Positions 1 through 11,320 of a DNA stretch of 64,000 bases are shown in pieces. This stretch comes from Dioscorea cayenensis subsp. rotundata (lineage: Eukaryota; Streptophyta; Magnoliopsida; Dioscoreales; Dioscoreaceae). A model generated the notes under the pieces. That model ran no database searches and was not told the origin of the DNA. It saw nothing but the letters and a program-made list of their open reading frames with translations. Position 1 is the first letter of the stretch. Each line of letters opens with the position of its first letter. The translations under genes and the position numbers were made by a program. The DNA is taken from the NCBI RefSeq assembly GCF_009730915.1, contig NC_052472.1, positions 12,777,707 to 12,841,706 on the forward strand, written 5' to 3'.

Positions 1-489
1 ATGCTTATGACCGTGTTGAATCCCTAAAAAGAAAATATGCCATAAAAGAACACGATCATGCTTAAGACCGTGCTTAGGGCGTGCTTTTTACAAGGAAAAT
101 ATTTGAAACCCAAAAAAACCAAGCACTACCCTACAAGGCGATGGCCAAACCATGCAAATGCAAGAATGGTCACTAGTATGGGCGCATGCACACCCATACT
201 TACCCCTGAAATTAAAATTTTTGTAACTCCAGCAAAATACACGACCACTAGCATGACCGTGCTGACTTGGGAAAAACAGGGCAGTTGCAACATGGCACAA
301 CTGACCTCAAAAATAAAGCTCTGGATCAAACACACAAACACTTGGGAAGCCCAAAATACCCATCTTTAATAAAATATTGAGTCAAAAAGCAACGAACGGC
401 TAAGCAAAAAATAGAAACAAAAGAAAACACAATGACAAGAGAAAACTCAAAAAACAAAAAGAAAGATGCTTGGGTTGCTACCAAAGAAG
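1..489 (-). other. Element D, region 3' of gag-pro (noncoding)
   Basis: AT-rich stretch lying downstream, on the minus strand, of the D gag-pro pseudogene. It holds degenerate short inverted repeats, for example AGTATGGG (175-182) pairing with CCCATACT (193-200), and repeated 'gaccgtgct'-like words near 61-75 and 245-262. This is the same position, relative to gag-pro, as the hairpin arrays of the A and B elements. Open frames here are short, overlap on both strands and look like by-products of the inverted repeats. The element runs off the window edge. Confidence 0.6.
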
Positions 490-540
490 CGCTTATTTAA
501 CATCATGAGCTTGACGTATCTTACATCGCTTAAGGGGGGT
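480..540 (-). promoter_or_regulatory. Conserved post-protease motif of element D
   Basis: Read on the minus strand this contains a degenerate copy of the block found just 3' of gag-pro in all other elements here: a GTAAGA donor-like word, 'acgtcaagct', and 'aagcgcttcttt' followed by 'gcaaccc'. The donor context AAG is separated from GTAAGA by a small insertion, so this old copy is probably no longer functional. Confidence 0.55.
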
Positions 541-559
541 CATGGAATGGAATTTCCTC

Positions 560-1745
560 CCAATTTCCTGTAGGCTACACAAAGGAATAAGGTGTTAATG
601 TTCCAATCAAATAGATTTCACCTTCATTTAAGATCGAAGCTAAATCGTAAGCCTTGGGAGAGTTCGGTGGACTATTCTTCTTTGTAGTTGTTGTATATTG
701 CTTCCACCATTTTTCTGTCTCGATGGGGATTATGATCAATCAACTTATGCTCTTCCTCAAATGCTCCAATGCTAACTTGGTGGTGATTTTCGTCCTCCAA
801 GTCATCCAGTGGTTCTTCCTCATCAAGCAATTCAGATAAATTATGCTTTATCCACATATCCTACACAAATTCAAAGACATAGTCATCAGTTACATGAATA
901 GCATAAAACGTGTCATCAGAATCCACACAATGATGCATTGCATCTCACAACTTCGATACCACTTCTTCATCACCTACTCTTAAAACCATTCGACCATCCA
1001 TGACATCAATTAATGCTTATTATGTTGCCAAAAATGGTAGCCCCAAAATTAAAGGAACCTCGGCCTTGTCATCCAAATCCAAAATAACAAAATCCACCAG
1101 AAAAATAAATCAGTCCATCTTCACTAGCACATCTTCAACAACACCCATAGGATGATGAACATAACAATTGGCAAGTTGAAGAGTCATCCTTGTCGGCTTA
1201 AGCTCACCAAGCCCCAACTTTTGAAAAATTTTATAAGTCATCAAGTTGATACTTTCTCCAAGATCGGCAAATGCTTTCTCATCAAGCATTCCCTCAATAG
1301 TACTTGGGATGATAAATTCTCCCAGATCTTTCTCCTTCTTGGGGATCCTATTTGAGATGATGGTGGAATATTCCTCGCTCAAAGTAACAATGGATAGCTC
1401 TTTTATCTTCCTCTTGTTCATCAACCATTCTTTGAGGAACATAGCATAGTGAGGCATTTGAGCAAGAGCCTCAATAAATGGTACATTGATGTGTAGGGTC
1501 TTGAATATTTCTTGGAATTTCTTAAATTGCTTATCTTGTTGATCTTTCTTTACCTTAGCTAGATAAGGTAGCTTAGGTTGGAAACTAGGAATCTTGCTTT
1601 GCTCCTTGACTTGCTCATTCTCACTTTGCTCAACACTATCCTTTGTGGATTTATCTTCCATAATTACTACCTCTGGTTCAAAAACTTCTTTCTCACACAC
1701 TTAGGTAGCGGTAGAAATCAATTCTCTTCCGCTTCTTAGAGTCAC
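560..1745 (-). pseudogene. Element D gag C-terminus and aspartic protease, broken
   Basis: Reads leftward. From 1745 the gag linker (TLRSGRE), a stop in the linker, then an open stretch 1700-1110 with the pre-protease block (FKTLHINVPFIEALAQMPHY) and the retropepsin core. The active-site D-S-G is changed to D-L-G within ADLGESINLM, so the enzyme would be dead. The second half (VDFVILDL, then PLILGLPFLAT, 1110-860) and an acidic tail follow with several stops. The right edge is the insertion of element A1. The same gag resumes at 22675-22130 and 52957-53510. It is the most degraded gag-pro in the window and so probably the oldest. Confidence 0.8.
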
Positions 1746-3632
1746 TAATAAGTGCTTGTGTGTTAAGAATGCGAAGTATTCTTTCTTTACGATGAGCATT
1801 ACTTCTATCAGGTTTAAGCGCTAATACATGAGTATCTGTGTTCCTTTGCGCATGTAGGGTTATGAAGTTAAGTATTAAAAAAAGAAGGCAAAAGTAGATC
1901 GTGAACACTCTATTTGGTGGAATGTTGGAAGCAACAAATGTGAAGACACAAGTGGGGCTCTAAGATACGTCAATGTATGCCAACCTCCATGTATTCAAGC
2001 CATTACAATAACTTGAAAGGGCACAAAGGCAGTCACATTTGCGTATCCCAACTTGTGCAATGATATCAAGATCTTCACCAATGAACCCGTTTATTGAAGA
2101 AACGACGTGATCTACAGCATAAACGTGTGCCCGTTTATGTTGGCTTGATGAGAAGCGTGGAATTAGGAGTATTTTGGCGGAGTACCATAGCAGGTTACTG
2201 TAGCAATCCAATGTAGCAGTTACTCTTCACAACCAGCTGAAAATCAAATTTCTAGAGAATCCACACGGGCGTATGGAAACTCCCTACGACCGTGTGAAAA
2301 TTCCACAGGCCCGTGACGAGAATCCACAGGGGCATGTGGATGCCCAATTCCAACCCTATTTAAGCCGCGATTCGGCCCAATTTTGGGGTCCATCTTTTAT
2401 CCTTCTCTCCAACTTTTCCCTATCTTTTGGGAGGCCGTCGGCTAGGATTTTGAGGGGATTTTGGAAAGTATTTGGAGTGAGTCTATGGATTCGACACTGA
2501 TCTCCACTTGGAAGAAGGTTATTGGGGGAGCTTTCATCAGCACCGATCCGGCGAGGTGTGCCCTTGGCCGAACAAGGAGACCTTTGGAGGAGAATAGGCT
2601 ACTCTACAAGACCATCGACATGAATACCGAGGGGGTTTTCTATGGATTACTTGTTTTTACATTCGATTTCATTGTTGATTGTAACTAGCTCCATGGAGAG
2701 CCAAACCCCTAGTGGGTACTTGGATTTGTGAACCCTAGGATGTATTTGTTTCATTAATCTTCTGTTATGTTTTCCATAATTGATGTCTTTAATTGAGTTT
2801 AATCTTGAATGCTTGTTGCATGATTTCTCCCTTAGAGTGACATTAGGATTGAGAGTCTACATTGGTAACCTTTGTGAGTGAGTGACACACCATGAGGGTT
2901 AGACATTGCAAGTTTGGAGAGGGTCGAGGGGGTGAGTCGAGAGGTAGCGGAACGTCCCCTTTCCCCGTCCGATGTAATTTATTCTACCTCCGTATTCCAA
3001 GAGTTCTTTGCGGTCATAGTAGAGTGAATGGGCTAAGGGATGACCTCCGCTGGGGCTTAGATGCAAAGGCAACGGAGTGAAGCGTTGAAGTGACTTTAGC
3101 ACCTAGGGCTTAATTGCAACTAGGGATCTTTCGCCTGGATCAAAGGTTTAGATCTATACAATGGAATAGGGTTTATCACTTGGAATCCCTAGAGTATCTT
3201 GCAACTCTACATAGTGTGAGGTGTTGAAAGTGATCGATTTCTCCGTGCGGGACATAATGTAGAGTTAGTCACGGTTGACCTTAGGTTTGGTACCGTGTGT
3301 TTAAGGATTTCCTCGACTCATTAAGTGTCAGTTAGGAAATACAATAGTCGATTTTTCACTTGACGCAAGTGTCTTAGGTGGAACAATATCTGAGTGCCCT
3401 TCTTCTATCAATTGCCTTACCTCTCATCTATCTGTGCTTCTCTCTTTCTTGTTTCTTTTATTCTTGCGTTCATTACATTTATCAAAAAAATCATTATTCT
3501 ATCTTTGCTTAGTAAGATAGCAATCTTGGTATTTTTATCACCTACTCCCTGTGGATACGATACCCACTCACTTGGGATTTATTACATTGACAAACCCGTA
3601 CACTTGCAGGTCACACGTAAGGGGCATTATCA
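1746..3632 (+). repeat. A1 5' LTR
   Basis: Begins TAATAAGTGCTTGTG (TGATAAG with one change) and ends GGCATTATCA. It contains a pair of inverted CACGGGCGTG-type words near 2259-2330, TACTGTAGCA-like words, a TATA candidate near 2356, a region 2465-2950 that is deleted in the A1 right-hand LTR, and the conserved U5 end with CCCGTACACTTGCAGG just before the PBS. Confidence 0.88.
2356..2364 (+). promoter_or_regulatory. TATA-box candidate in A1 LTR
   Basis: CTATTTAAG about 610 bp into the LTR, just after the CACGGGCGTG inverted repeats. The same CTATTTAAA(G/T) word recurs at the same place in other A LTRs (33915-33924, 58835-58844, reverse 38540-38560), which supports it as the U3 promoter. The transcription start was not determined. 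Confidence 0.45.
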
Positions 3633-3638
3633 AGTTTT

Positions 3639-3656
3639 TGGCGCCGTTGCTGGGGA
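3639..3656 (+). promoter_or_regulatory. tRNA-Asp primer-binding site of A1
   Basis: TGGCGCCGTTGCTGGGGA starts 6 nt after the LTR end and matches the 3' end of plant tRNA-Asp(GUC) plus CCA at 17 of 18 positions. An Asp primer is characteristic of Athila-group elements. Confidence 0.88.
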
Positions 3657-3779
3657 GTAGGCATTTAGAGATACTTTGCACTTTGCTATTTTAGCTATTC
3701 ATCATTCATTTTATTTCATATATTCTTATTCTATCATCATTATAATTTTGTTTTCTTTTTTTTGGTGCAACTCCAGGTT

Positions 3780-4390
3780 ATGACCCGAGGGAACACTTTG
3801 ATATTAATTGAAGGTGATCTTGAACTTGAACATATACTCAGAAGAAAGGGTAAAGAACCTATGTAAGAACTGTCAAATCTAGCTGAAGTGGAATTTGAAG
3901 GATCTAACAACATGTAAGAAAAGAATGAACAACAGAGAACACTTTATGACTATGCTGGACCTTCAGTTTTGGGCACACAATTGAGATTGTGCAACCCTGA
4001 TCACAGCTCCAAATTTTGAGCTTAAGTCGGCATTCATCCAAATGAGTCAATCGTTAGTGCAGTTCAATGGTTTGGTCGATGATTACCCAAACAATCATAT
4101 TGAGAACTTTTTGGAAGTTTGTGATATATTGAAGATTAACGATGTTACGGATGATGCTATATGATTGAGAGCTTTCCCATTCTTTCTTAAGGAAGAGGAA
4201 AGCAGTGGCTATACTCTTTACCACGAGCATCCATCATGACAAGGAATGAGATGGTCAAAGCTTTTCTTATAAGATACTTTCCTCCGGGAAAATCAGCAAA
4301 GCTTCACACTAAGATATCATTATTTGTTCAGATGAAGCTTGAGTCTTTGTTTGAGATATCGCAGTGATTCAAGGATCTTTTGTGGAAGTG
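3780..4390 (+). pseudogene. A1 gag, N-terminal part, broken
   Basis: Starts with ATG and MTRGNTLILIEGD, aligning with the A4 gag at 35321. In-frame stops occur at about 3864, 3915 and in the DDAI/LRAF region, with small frameshifts. Recognisable capsid-domain words include the FNGL..D..N..IE.FLEVCD.LKIN pattern and RYFPPGKSAKL. The frame is cut at 4390 by B1 insertion; AAGTG (4386-4390) is the left TSD. The remainder resumes at 14747. Confidence 0.85.
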
Positions 4391-5516
4391 TGATAAGTGT
4401 CTAAATGTATATATTTCTGTATATGTATTTGTTGCTTCTAGCATGTATTTTTACTAGACTTGATGCCCGTTTTGTGTTTAATCGTGTATTATTTGCTTTG
4501 TAGGGCACGGGAACGCCATGGAGGACACGAAGATATAATTTGGGCGAAAAGGAGGAGAAAACCAGGTCACAGTACTGCAACGTATTCCTTGTAGAAAAAC
4601 TATAGATGAAGTGCTGTAGCAGTGGTAATGTAGCATCGGTACTATAGTAAAATCACTGTAGCTTCCACTGTAGCACTTGGAGAGTTTTCAAGACAGAATT
4701 TGAATCATAGCATACGGCCACAATGCTGCCCGGTATAAAGCCCGGGATGATCACTGTAACACAAAGGAGGTTAATTGATTGAAGGCATACTGGCTCAATG
4801 AGGTGCTCATAGAGCCAGTATGGATAGTATTTGGAGTGCATATAAAGAGTTTTCTTGCCCTGAATAGTGTCAATGAGGAGCTCAATGAGGTCTTCATTGA
4901 GACAGTATACCACCTCGAGATTGATGGATCTTGGAGTAATGATGAGGGATAAAAAGGGTGTTCTTGAGGGAAGAAAGGGGGGACTTTTTGGAGGACTTTT
5001 TGGGAGAGACTGAGAGGGTTCTTGGCAGCCACCACTTGGGAGGAAGGAGAGAAACGAAGACATCATATTCTTGGGAGATTTGGCTTGAAGCTTGGGAAGA
5101 TCAAGGGCTTGAACTTCAAGGGAAAGCTTCATCATCAAGGAAAGAGAAGCATTCAGCACCTTTAGGGCTAGAAGAAGCGTCATTCGGCCGCCATTCTCCA
5201 TCCTCTTCATCATTCGGACTAGGGAGTGCCATTTATGTATTTAATTCTTCCTTTTGTTGTGTTTGAGACATTTATTTGTATGATGGCACACTAGACCCAC
5301 AAGGCCACCGGATGTTGGTGAACCTTGGTGGTTTCATAATGTATTTTGGATGCTTCACTTTTATTTGGAATGCATTAGTGTGATTTGTGGTTTAGCTCAT
5401 TTTGTTTCATGCCTAGAACTATAATATGGAGAAATCCTTAGTTCTTATTTGAGTTGTATACATAGACGTGACCTACTCATGTGTACTAGATCATCATTGA
5501 GCTAAAAGGGGAGATA
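4391..5516 (+). repeat. Truncated left LTR of B1
   Basis: Starts TGATAAGTGTCTAAATG directly after the TSD and aligns with 13111-14236 of the 3' LTR, including a TATA-like GATAAAAAGG near 4949. It stops in the word that precedes 'ccttgac' in the 3' LTR and is followed at once by another complete LTR start at 5517. Confidence 0.85.
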
Positions 5517-5938
5517 TGATAAGTGTCTAAATGTATGTATTTGTGTGTATGTATTTGTTACCTCTAGCATGTATTTTCATTAGAATTGATGCCCGTTTTG
5601 TGCTTAATCATGTGTTATTTGCTTTGTAGGGCATGGGAACACCATGGATGACACGAGGATATGATTCGGGTGAAAAAGAGAAGAAAACCAGGCGCGGTAA
5701 TGTAGGGTATTCAATGTAGCAAAGTACTGTAGTTGAGAGTGCTGCAGCACCGACACTGCAGCAGGATTACTGTAGATGTCACTGTAGCATCTGGAGAGTT
5801 TCAAGTCAGGATTTGGATCATGGCATACGGCCTCAATGCTGCCCGGTATAGAGCCCGGGATAATCACTGTAGCTATAATAGAAGATATTTACTTGATGGA
5901 GTTTGCCTACCCCAAATAGTGTCAATATTGAGCTCCAT

Positions 5939-6042
5939 AGCGAGTGGTATAGCACTCAGGATGGAGGCCATAGGGAGTGGTATAGCACTCAGGATGGGGG
6001 CCATAGGGAGTGGTATAGCACTCGGGATGGAGGCCATCAAGG
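5939..6042 (+). repeat. 33-bp tandem repeat within B1 LTR
   Basis: About three copies of a unit beginning AGTGGTATAGCACTC and containing GGATGGAGGCCATAGGG. In the B2 LTRs (near 47050 and 52510, reverse strand) the same place has a single unit, so this is a local expansion just upstream of the TATA box. Confidence 0.8.
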
Positions 6043-6057
6043 GGGTATGATGAGTGG

Positions 6058-6064
6058 TATATAG
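6058..6064 (+). promoter_or_regulatory. TATA-box candidate, B1 full left LTR
   Basis: TATATAG about 540 bp into the LTR. The equivalent site in the 3' LTR is TATAAAA at 13662-13668. It is followed in each copy by 'ttttgg' and a conserved transcribed-looking segment. Confidence 0.5.
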
Positions 6065-6645
6065 AGGGATTTTTGGAGAAATATTGGGGACTTTTTGGCT
6101 GGACTTCTTGGAGACTCTAGGGTGGACTTTTGAAGATTTTTTGGCAGCCATCACTTGGAGGAAGGGGAGAAACAAAGACACCATTCTTTGGGAGAGTTTG
6201 TCTTGAAGCTTGGGAAGATCAAGAGCTTGAACTTAAAGGGGAAGCCTCATCATCAAAGGAGGAGAAGCATTCGGCATCTCTAGGGCTAGAAGAAGCATCA
6301 TTCGGTCAGCATTTTCTCTCATCTTCATCATTCGAATTAGGGAGTGTCATTTATGCATTTACTTCTTGCTTTTGTTGTGTTTGAGATACTTATTTGTATG
6401 ATGGCACACTAGACCCCCAAGGCCGCCGGAAGTAGGTGAACCTTGGGAGGTTCATCTTGTATTTTGGATGCTACATTTATATTTGATATGCATTGGTGTG
6501 ATTTATGATTTGGCTCATTGTGTTTCATGCCTAGAACTATTATGTGGAGAAATCCTTAGTTCTTGTTTGAGTTGTTCATGTAGGCGTGACCTGCTCATGT
6601 GTACTAGATCGTTAATGAGCTAATAGGGGTATTTGTTGACCAACA

Positions 6646-7214
6646 TGCCAAGAAATTAGGTGTAGGTAGCCCCTCCGAACCATGAGGATAAACTTAGGTT
6701 AAGTATGTCCTTGTTGCGTGATCTCCATTCACTTAATGCATCGTAGGAATATGACTAAGGAGAGATCCTTGTCATCATTTGTACAGGATTAGGGTTTAGC
6801 GGCCGAGAAATTGGGGTTGAATTATTGTTGAGGTCCGTCGGTCTAAATCACCAGTGCCATGTATTTTCATGCATCCTTATATCTTGATAACCCCTCTTGA
6901 GAATCCTCATCCCTAGGCCTATTCTTATCATCATTGCCGAGAAATTAGATGTAGGTTGCCCCTCCGAACCATGAGGATGAACTTAGGTTAAGTTCGTCTT
7001 TTTTTCGCGATCTCCATGTGCTTAATGCAATCATAGGAATATGACTAAGGAGAAATCCTTGTCATCATTTGTATGGGATTAGGGTTTGACTACCAAGAAA
7101 TCGGGGTTGAACTATCATTGAGGTCCGTCGGCCTAAATCACCCATGTCATCTATTCTTATGCATCCATACATCATAATGAATCCCTCTTGGGAATCCTCA
7201 TCCCTAGGCATGTT
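6646..7214 (+). repeat. Direct duplication of about 290 bp in B1 LTR
   Basis: The block starting GAGAAATTAG(G/A)TGTAGGT and ending near 'catccctaggc' occurs twice in a row, about 6646-6934 and 6935-7214. The 3' LTR has one copy (about 14243-14520). Divergence between the copies indicates that the duplication is not recent. Confidence 0.75.
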
Positions 7215-7447
7215 CTTTTCATTATTGCTCTTGTGATTTCCTTGCTTGTTGTGAGACTGCTATACTTGTATTCTTAATTACGTTATTGCACGTACTAGAG
7301 TAGAACATGTTGGAGTTTTAAGGTTAGAAAATAAGTGATGGAGGAGTAATAGGAGCTCCTTAGCCCCATGGAATACTACGACCTCTGTGTCACTCACAGA
7401 GTATTACTTGACGATCCCGTACACTTGCGGGCACACAATCAAATTTT

Positions 7448-7465
7448 TTGCACCGTTGCTGGGGA
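7448..7465 (+). promoter_or_regulatory. Degenerate tRNA-Asp primer-binding site of B1
   Basis: TTGCACCGTTGCTGGGGA, 15 of 18 positions matching the Asp PBS, 6 nt after the LTR end. B2 keeps the perfect version. Confidence 0.75.
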
Positions 7466-7599
7466 ACTTAAGGGATTCTAGGAAACTTCTAGCTTATTCT
7501 CTAACCATTTTTGTTTTCTTTCATTTCTTCTTTTCATTTGTTTTATTTCTTTTTGAGCTTAACTTTCTCTATCTTTATTGATTTTGCAAGGTATTGTGC

Positions 7600-10192
7600 A
7601 TGACACGAGTGAATCCATCAAATCTAGTTGCACAAGATAGTGAAAACAAGAGGACCTTGCGTCGAAGACTTAGAAAAGTGGGTGAAAGCACTAGTGAAAG
7701 AAACATCGAAAGTGAGGACACAGAATCTATAAACATCGAAATTTAGTGTGCAAGCGCCATCCATTGCGACAAATAATTTTGAGATCAAGGCAAGCACCAT
7801 CGGCATGGTCCAAAATTCAGTCAAATCTAATGGTCTTGCAAATAAAGATGCCCATGATCATCCTTCCCATTTCCTTCAAATCTGTTCTACCTTCAAGATA
7901 AACGGGCGTGACTGATGATGCGATCCGGCTATGATTATTCCCTTTCAGTTTGAGAGATGGGGCATATCGGTAGCTCACATCCTTACCATATGGGAAGGTA
8001 TTTTCCTCCAAGTAAAGCGGCAAAGCTAAGGCAAGAAATTTCAGCCTTCAAACAAGGAGAATCGGAGACTCTATTTGAAGCTTATGAAAGATTTAAATAT
8101 CTCCTTTGAAGATTCCCCCATCACGGCTTTGCTTCTTGGATGCGGGTGCAGATCATCTACAACTGGCTGAATTATGCAACTTGTCAATTAATCGATGCCG
8201 TAGCGGGTGGATCTCTTAGTAACAAGTACCCCGATGAGGCCGAGCAACTCCTTGAATCAATGGCAAGCAATGAGTCTCATTGGGCCTCAAGAGGTGCACC
8301 ACAAAAATGGGCCAGAATTTATGAAGTAAGTGCTAATGATGCTCTTACCGCGAAGGTGGATGTATTGTCTCGGAAGCTATACATGCTCATGGGTAGTAGC
8401 TCGAAGTCAGAGTCGGTGATGAGTTGTAGCACTTGTGGTGGAGGACATGGAGTCGCCCATTGCCCTATTGCTAGTTCCTCCGTCGCCCTAATAGAGAATG
8501 TTGATTATATTGGGGGACAAAGGCCACAAGGGAATCCTTACAGCTTGACTTATAATCCGGGATGGAAATACCACCCAAACTTTTCATGGAATCAGGGGCA
8601 ACAGTAAAAAGCTGCACCACTTCCACAAGGACCCCAAATGCAACAACCAGTGCTAGAGAAGAGGTTCACTACTGATGATGTGCTTGACAAGTTCATGATC
8701 AACACTAAATAGCAGTATGGATTCTCAGTTCAGTAAGGTGATTGCTCAGCTTTCTCAACATGCCGGGCAGTTTAATGAGATAGGCTCCATTTTGAGAAAT
8801 CTTCAAGCTTTTGTACAATCACTTGAACACCAAGTGGGGCAGCTTGCTAAAGCAAATTCTGAGCGACCTTCAGGCAGTCTTCCTAGAAACACTGAGGAGA
8901 ACCCAAGAGAGCATTTGAAGGCCATTGCCCTTAGAAGCGGGAAACAGGTTGAGACAAGGGTCGGAGTTGACCCAAGTGTAAAGGAGACTAGGGTAGCCGA
9001 AGTGGAAGACCCTAACATAGTGGAGAAAGTTATCGAGAAACGCAAGCAGAGTGAAGATAAGGAAAATCCACAAAAGTGTTCATCAAAGCCGTCTGAATAC
9101 AAACCTCTAATTCCCTAGCTGGCTAGATTGAAGCAAGATAAGAAGGATGCTCAATTCAGAAAGTTTGTTAACATCTTCAAGCAACTCCACATAAACATCC
9201 CGATTGTGGAAGCTTTAACTCAAACGCCTAAGTATGCCAAGTTTTTGAAGGAATTGCTAACAAACAAGAGAAAATTGGAAGAAGAGGGCACAGTTGCACT
9301 CATAGGAAATTGCTCGGCCATTTTGGAGAGGAAGCTCCCACAAAAATTGAAATATCCGGGAAGCTTCATAATCCCATGTGTACTTGAGGGTGGGGTTCAA
9401 GAAAATGACCTAGTGGACTCGGGGGCAAGCATTAATGTTATACCCTACACCATGTACGTGAAGCTTGGTCTTGAGGAACTTAGACCCACGAGAATGATTT
9501 TACAATTGGCGGATCGATCAACAAAGAAGCCTCGTGGGATTGTAGAAGATGTGATTGTCCGGGTGGACAAATTTGTGTTCCCTGTGGATTTTGTCATCAT
9601 GGATATTGATGAAAATGTAGAGACACCGTTGATTTTTGGTCGGCCGTTCCTCACTACCTCCGATGCCCTAATTGACATTAAAGGAGGAAAATTAACATTA
9701 ACAGTTGGTGAGGAAGAAGCAGTGTACACTCTACCGGTGGCCATAAAACATTCTTTAGACCATGATGACATGCTTTATTTTGTTGATGAAACTGAACTTT
9801 TAATTTTTGATTGTGTGTAGGAAGTACTACCATTAAACCCATTGGGTGAGTACTTGGGAGAGCTAGAAAATGAAGATCAAGAAGAACCTCACTCTCCTCT
9901 TCCAAGTTCCAATTTGAAGTGGCCAATGGAGAAGGTTATGTGCACCAATGCCAAAGAAAAAGAAAAGGAAAATTCAATGTTGAAAAAGATTTGGAGGGAG
10001 GTTCGGGGAAAGAAGAAGAAAGGTAGTTCTCATTCTCATCAAACACCTCAAGAAAAGAAGGTACAATCTTCACCTCCCTTTGTTCATGAAAAGTGTGAAA
10101 TTCATTCATTGATGTATTTGAATTTACCGGGAAGAAGCACCAACAATTCAAAGATGACCGGGGGAAATTTCAAATTGTTTAAACCCCCGTAA
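7600..10192 (+). pseudogene. B1 gag-pro polyprotein, multiply broken
   Basis: Starts ATG MTRVNPSNLV after a pyrimidine-rich leader. Stops or frameshifts break it at 7744, in 7750-8130, at 8608, in 8700-8720, at 9116 and at 9818. Recognisable parts: capsid/C-terminal gag with a knuckle C-S-T-C-G3-H-X4-C at 8425-8463 (CX2CX3HX4C); a predicted coiled-coil linker (8717-8840); the block SLPRNTEENPREHLKAIALR; the pre-protease block (9150-9300); and the protease with intact D-S-G at residues 97-99 of the 9128-9820 segment, plus FGRPFLTTSDALID as the flap-distal motif. A lysine-rich tail ends LFKPP and TAA at 10190. No RT follows. Confidence 0.9.
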
Positions 10193-10256
10193 GGTAAGTG
10201 AGAAGGTATGTCAGGCTCGTGACGTTAAACAAGTGCTTCTTGGGAGGCAATCCAAG
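10181..10256 (+). promoter_or_regulatory. Post-protease motif with splice-donor consensus, B1
   Basis: The gag-pro stop TAA is overlapped by AAG|GTAAGTGAG, a near-ideal plant 5' splice donor with the boundary after 10193. It is followed by a block ('gacgttaaacaagtgcttcttgggaggcaa', quoted loosely) that recurs after gag-pro in every element here. In B1 the block is in a different reading frame from that of the A elements, so it is conserved as nucleotides rather than peptide. Confidence 0.6.
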
Positions 10257-11317
10257 CATTCGGGGGTTTATTTTCATATTTGTTTGTTCTTTGTGTTCAT
10301 GTTCATGTTCTTATCATTTTTTGTATTTTCTTAGAGTTATGAATTTGAATAAGTCCATGCCCTAACTATTTTGTTCATCATGATCATTGTTCATGTAGTT
10401 GTTTACTTAATTTTTATTGTGGAGTAACACTTGATTTGGTCATCATTTCATGCATTAGATCGAGCATTTGAACCATTATTTTATGTCGGAGATGATTTTA
10501 GAACATATTGTAGCCATGGCCATGTGTTTGGAGAAGCTAGGATGACTTTAACACTTGATTTTAGAAGCCATACGGCCTCAATAAGCTGCTCATTGAGGTC
10601 CTCAAGAAATTCTAGAAAGTTTACACTACCTCTCACGGCCTCAATGAGCTCCTCATTGAGGTCCTCAAGACCATCCAGCAACTTTTCTCTACCTCTCACG
10701 GCCTCAATGAGCTCCTAAAGAAATTCCAGCAACATTACACTAGGGCATATGGCCTCAATGCGCTCCTCATTGAGGCCGTATGACCCCTTGTTTTGCATGG
10801 GAACTTGGCCCCTTTTCTCTTTCTTCATTGTTCTTCTTCTCCAACCGAGCCCTAGCCTCCATGAGCTCTCTCTCCATGGCCGGATCTCACTAGATAGTGC
10901 TCTAAATCATCTCCAAATCTCTTTGGAAAGTAGATCTAGTGCTTCTCTTCAAGATCCACTCAAGTGTTTTCAAGATCTTAGTTGGTATGAAGCTTGGTTG
11001 ATGAAATCTTTTCTTTTCTTTTCTTCTTGCTTTCTTGAGCTTGTGTGTGGATGTTTCAAGCTTTTAGCTTGTATTTTATGGTATGAACATCATGTCTTTG
11101 TATGATCTTGAATTTTTTTATAAATTTTTTTCGAATTCATGATTTGGGGGAAACTCTTGCAAAATGAATAGTACCCATACTGTCTCAATGAGCTCCTCAT
11201 TGAGACCCGTATGGACACTATTCACTTCATATTCTTCATGTTTTAGCCCTTCTCATGCCATATGATACATGCTTTTTGATTACTTTCATTCTTATTTGAA
11301 TTTTTATTGATGTAGGA
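10257..11317 (+). repeat. B1 hairpin-rich spacer between gag-pro and ORF1
   Basis: No credible gene. Contains a short array (about 10568-10785) of perfect inverted repeats, CCTCAATGAG pairing with CTCATTGAGG round a 3-nt loop CTC (best copy 10639-10661), in four related units with variable tails. Another copy with an 11-bp stem lies near 11182-11208. Open frames across 10431-11105 run through the repeats and are treated as chance. In the splice model given under findings this whole segment is intron. Confidence 0.75.
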
Positions 11318-11320
11318 ATG
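11302..11320 (+). promoter_or_regulatory. Splice-acceptor consensus before B1 ORF1
   Basis: A T-rich tract ending TTTTTATTGATGTAG directly precedes GA-ATG (ATG at 11318). The reverse-strand B2 element has the equivalent TTTTTCATGATTTGTAG-GA-ATG near 49015. It would pair with the donor at 10193/10194. Confidence 0.55.

Larger units (their letters stand above)
5517..7441 (+). repeat. Full left LTR of B1
   Basis: TGATAAGTGTC...CACACAATCA. It has a 33-bp tandem (5939-6042), a TATATAG box at 6058-6064, and an internal tandem duplication of about 290 bp (6646-7214) absent from the 3' LTR, so at 1925 bp it is longer than the 1636-bp right LTR. U5 contains CCCGTACACTTGCGGG at 7416-7431. Confidence 0.85.

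Noticed and set aside
10431..11105. Frames of 95 and 118 codons in the B1 spacer
   Set aside because: They run through inverted repeats, have no counterpart in B2 and would lie in the predicted intron.
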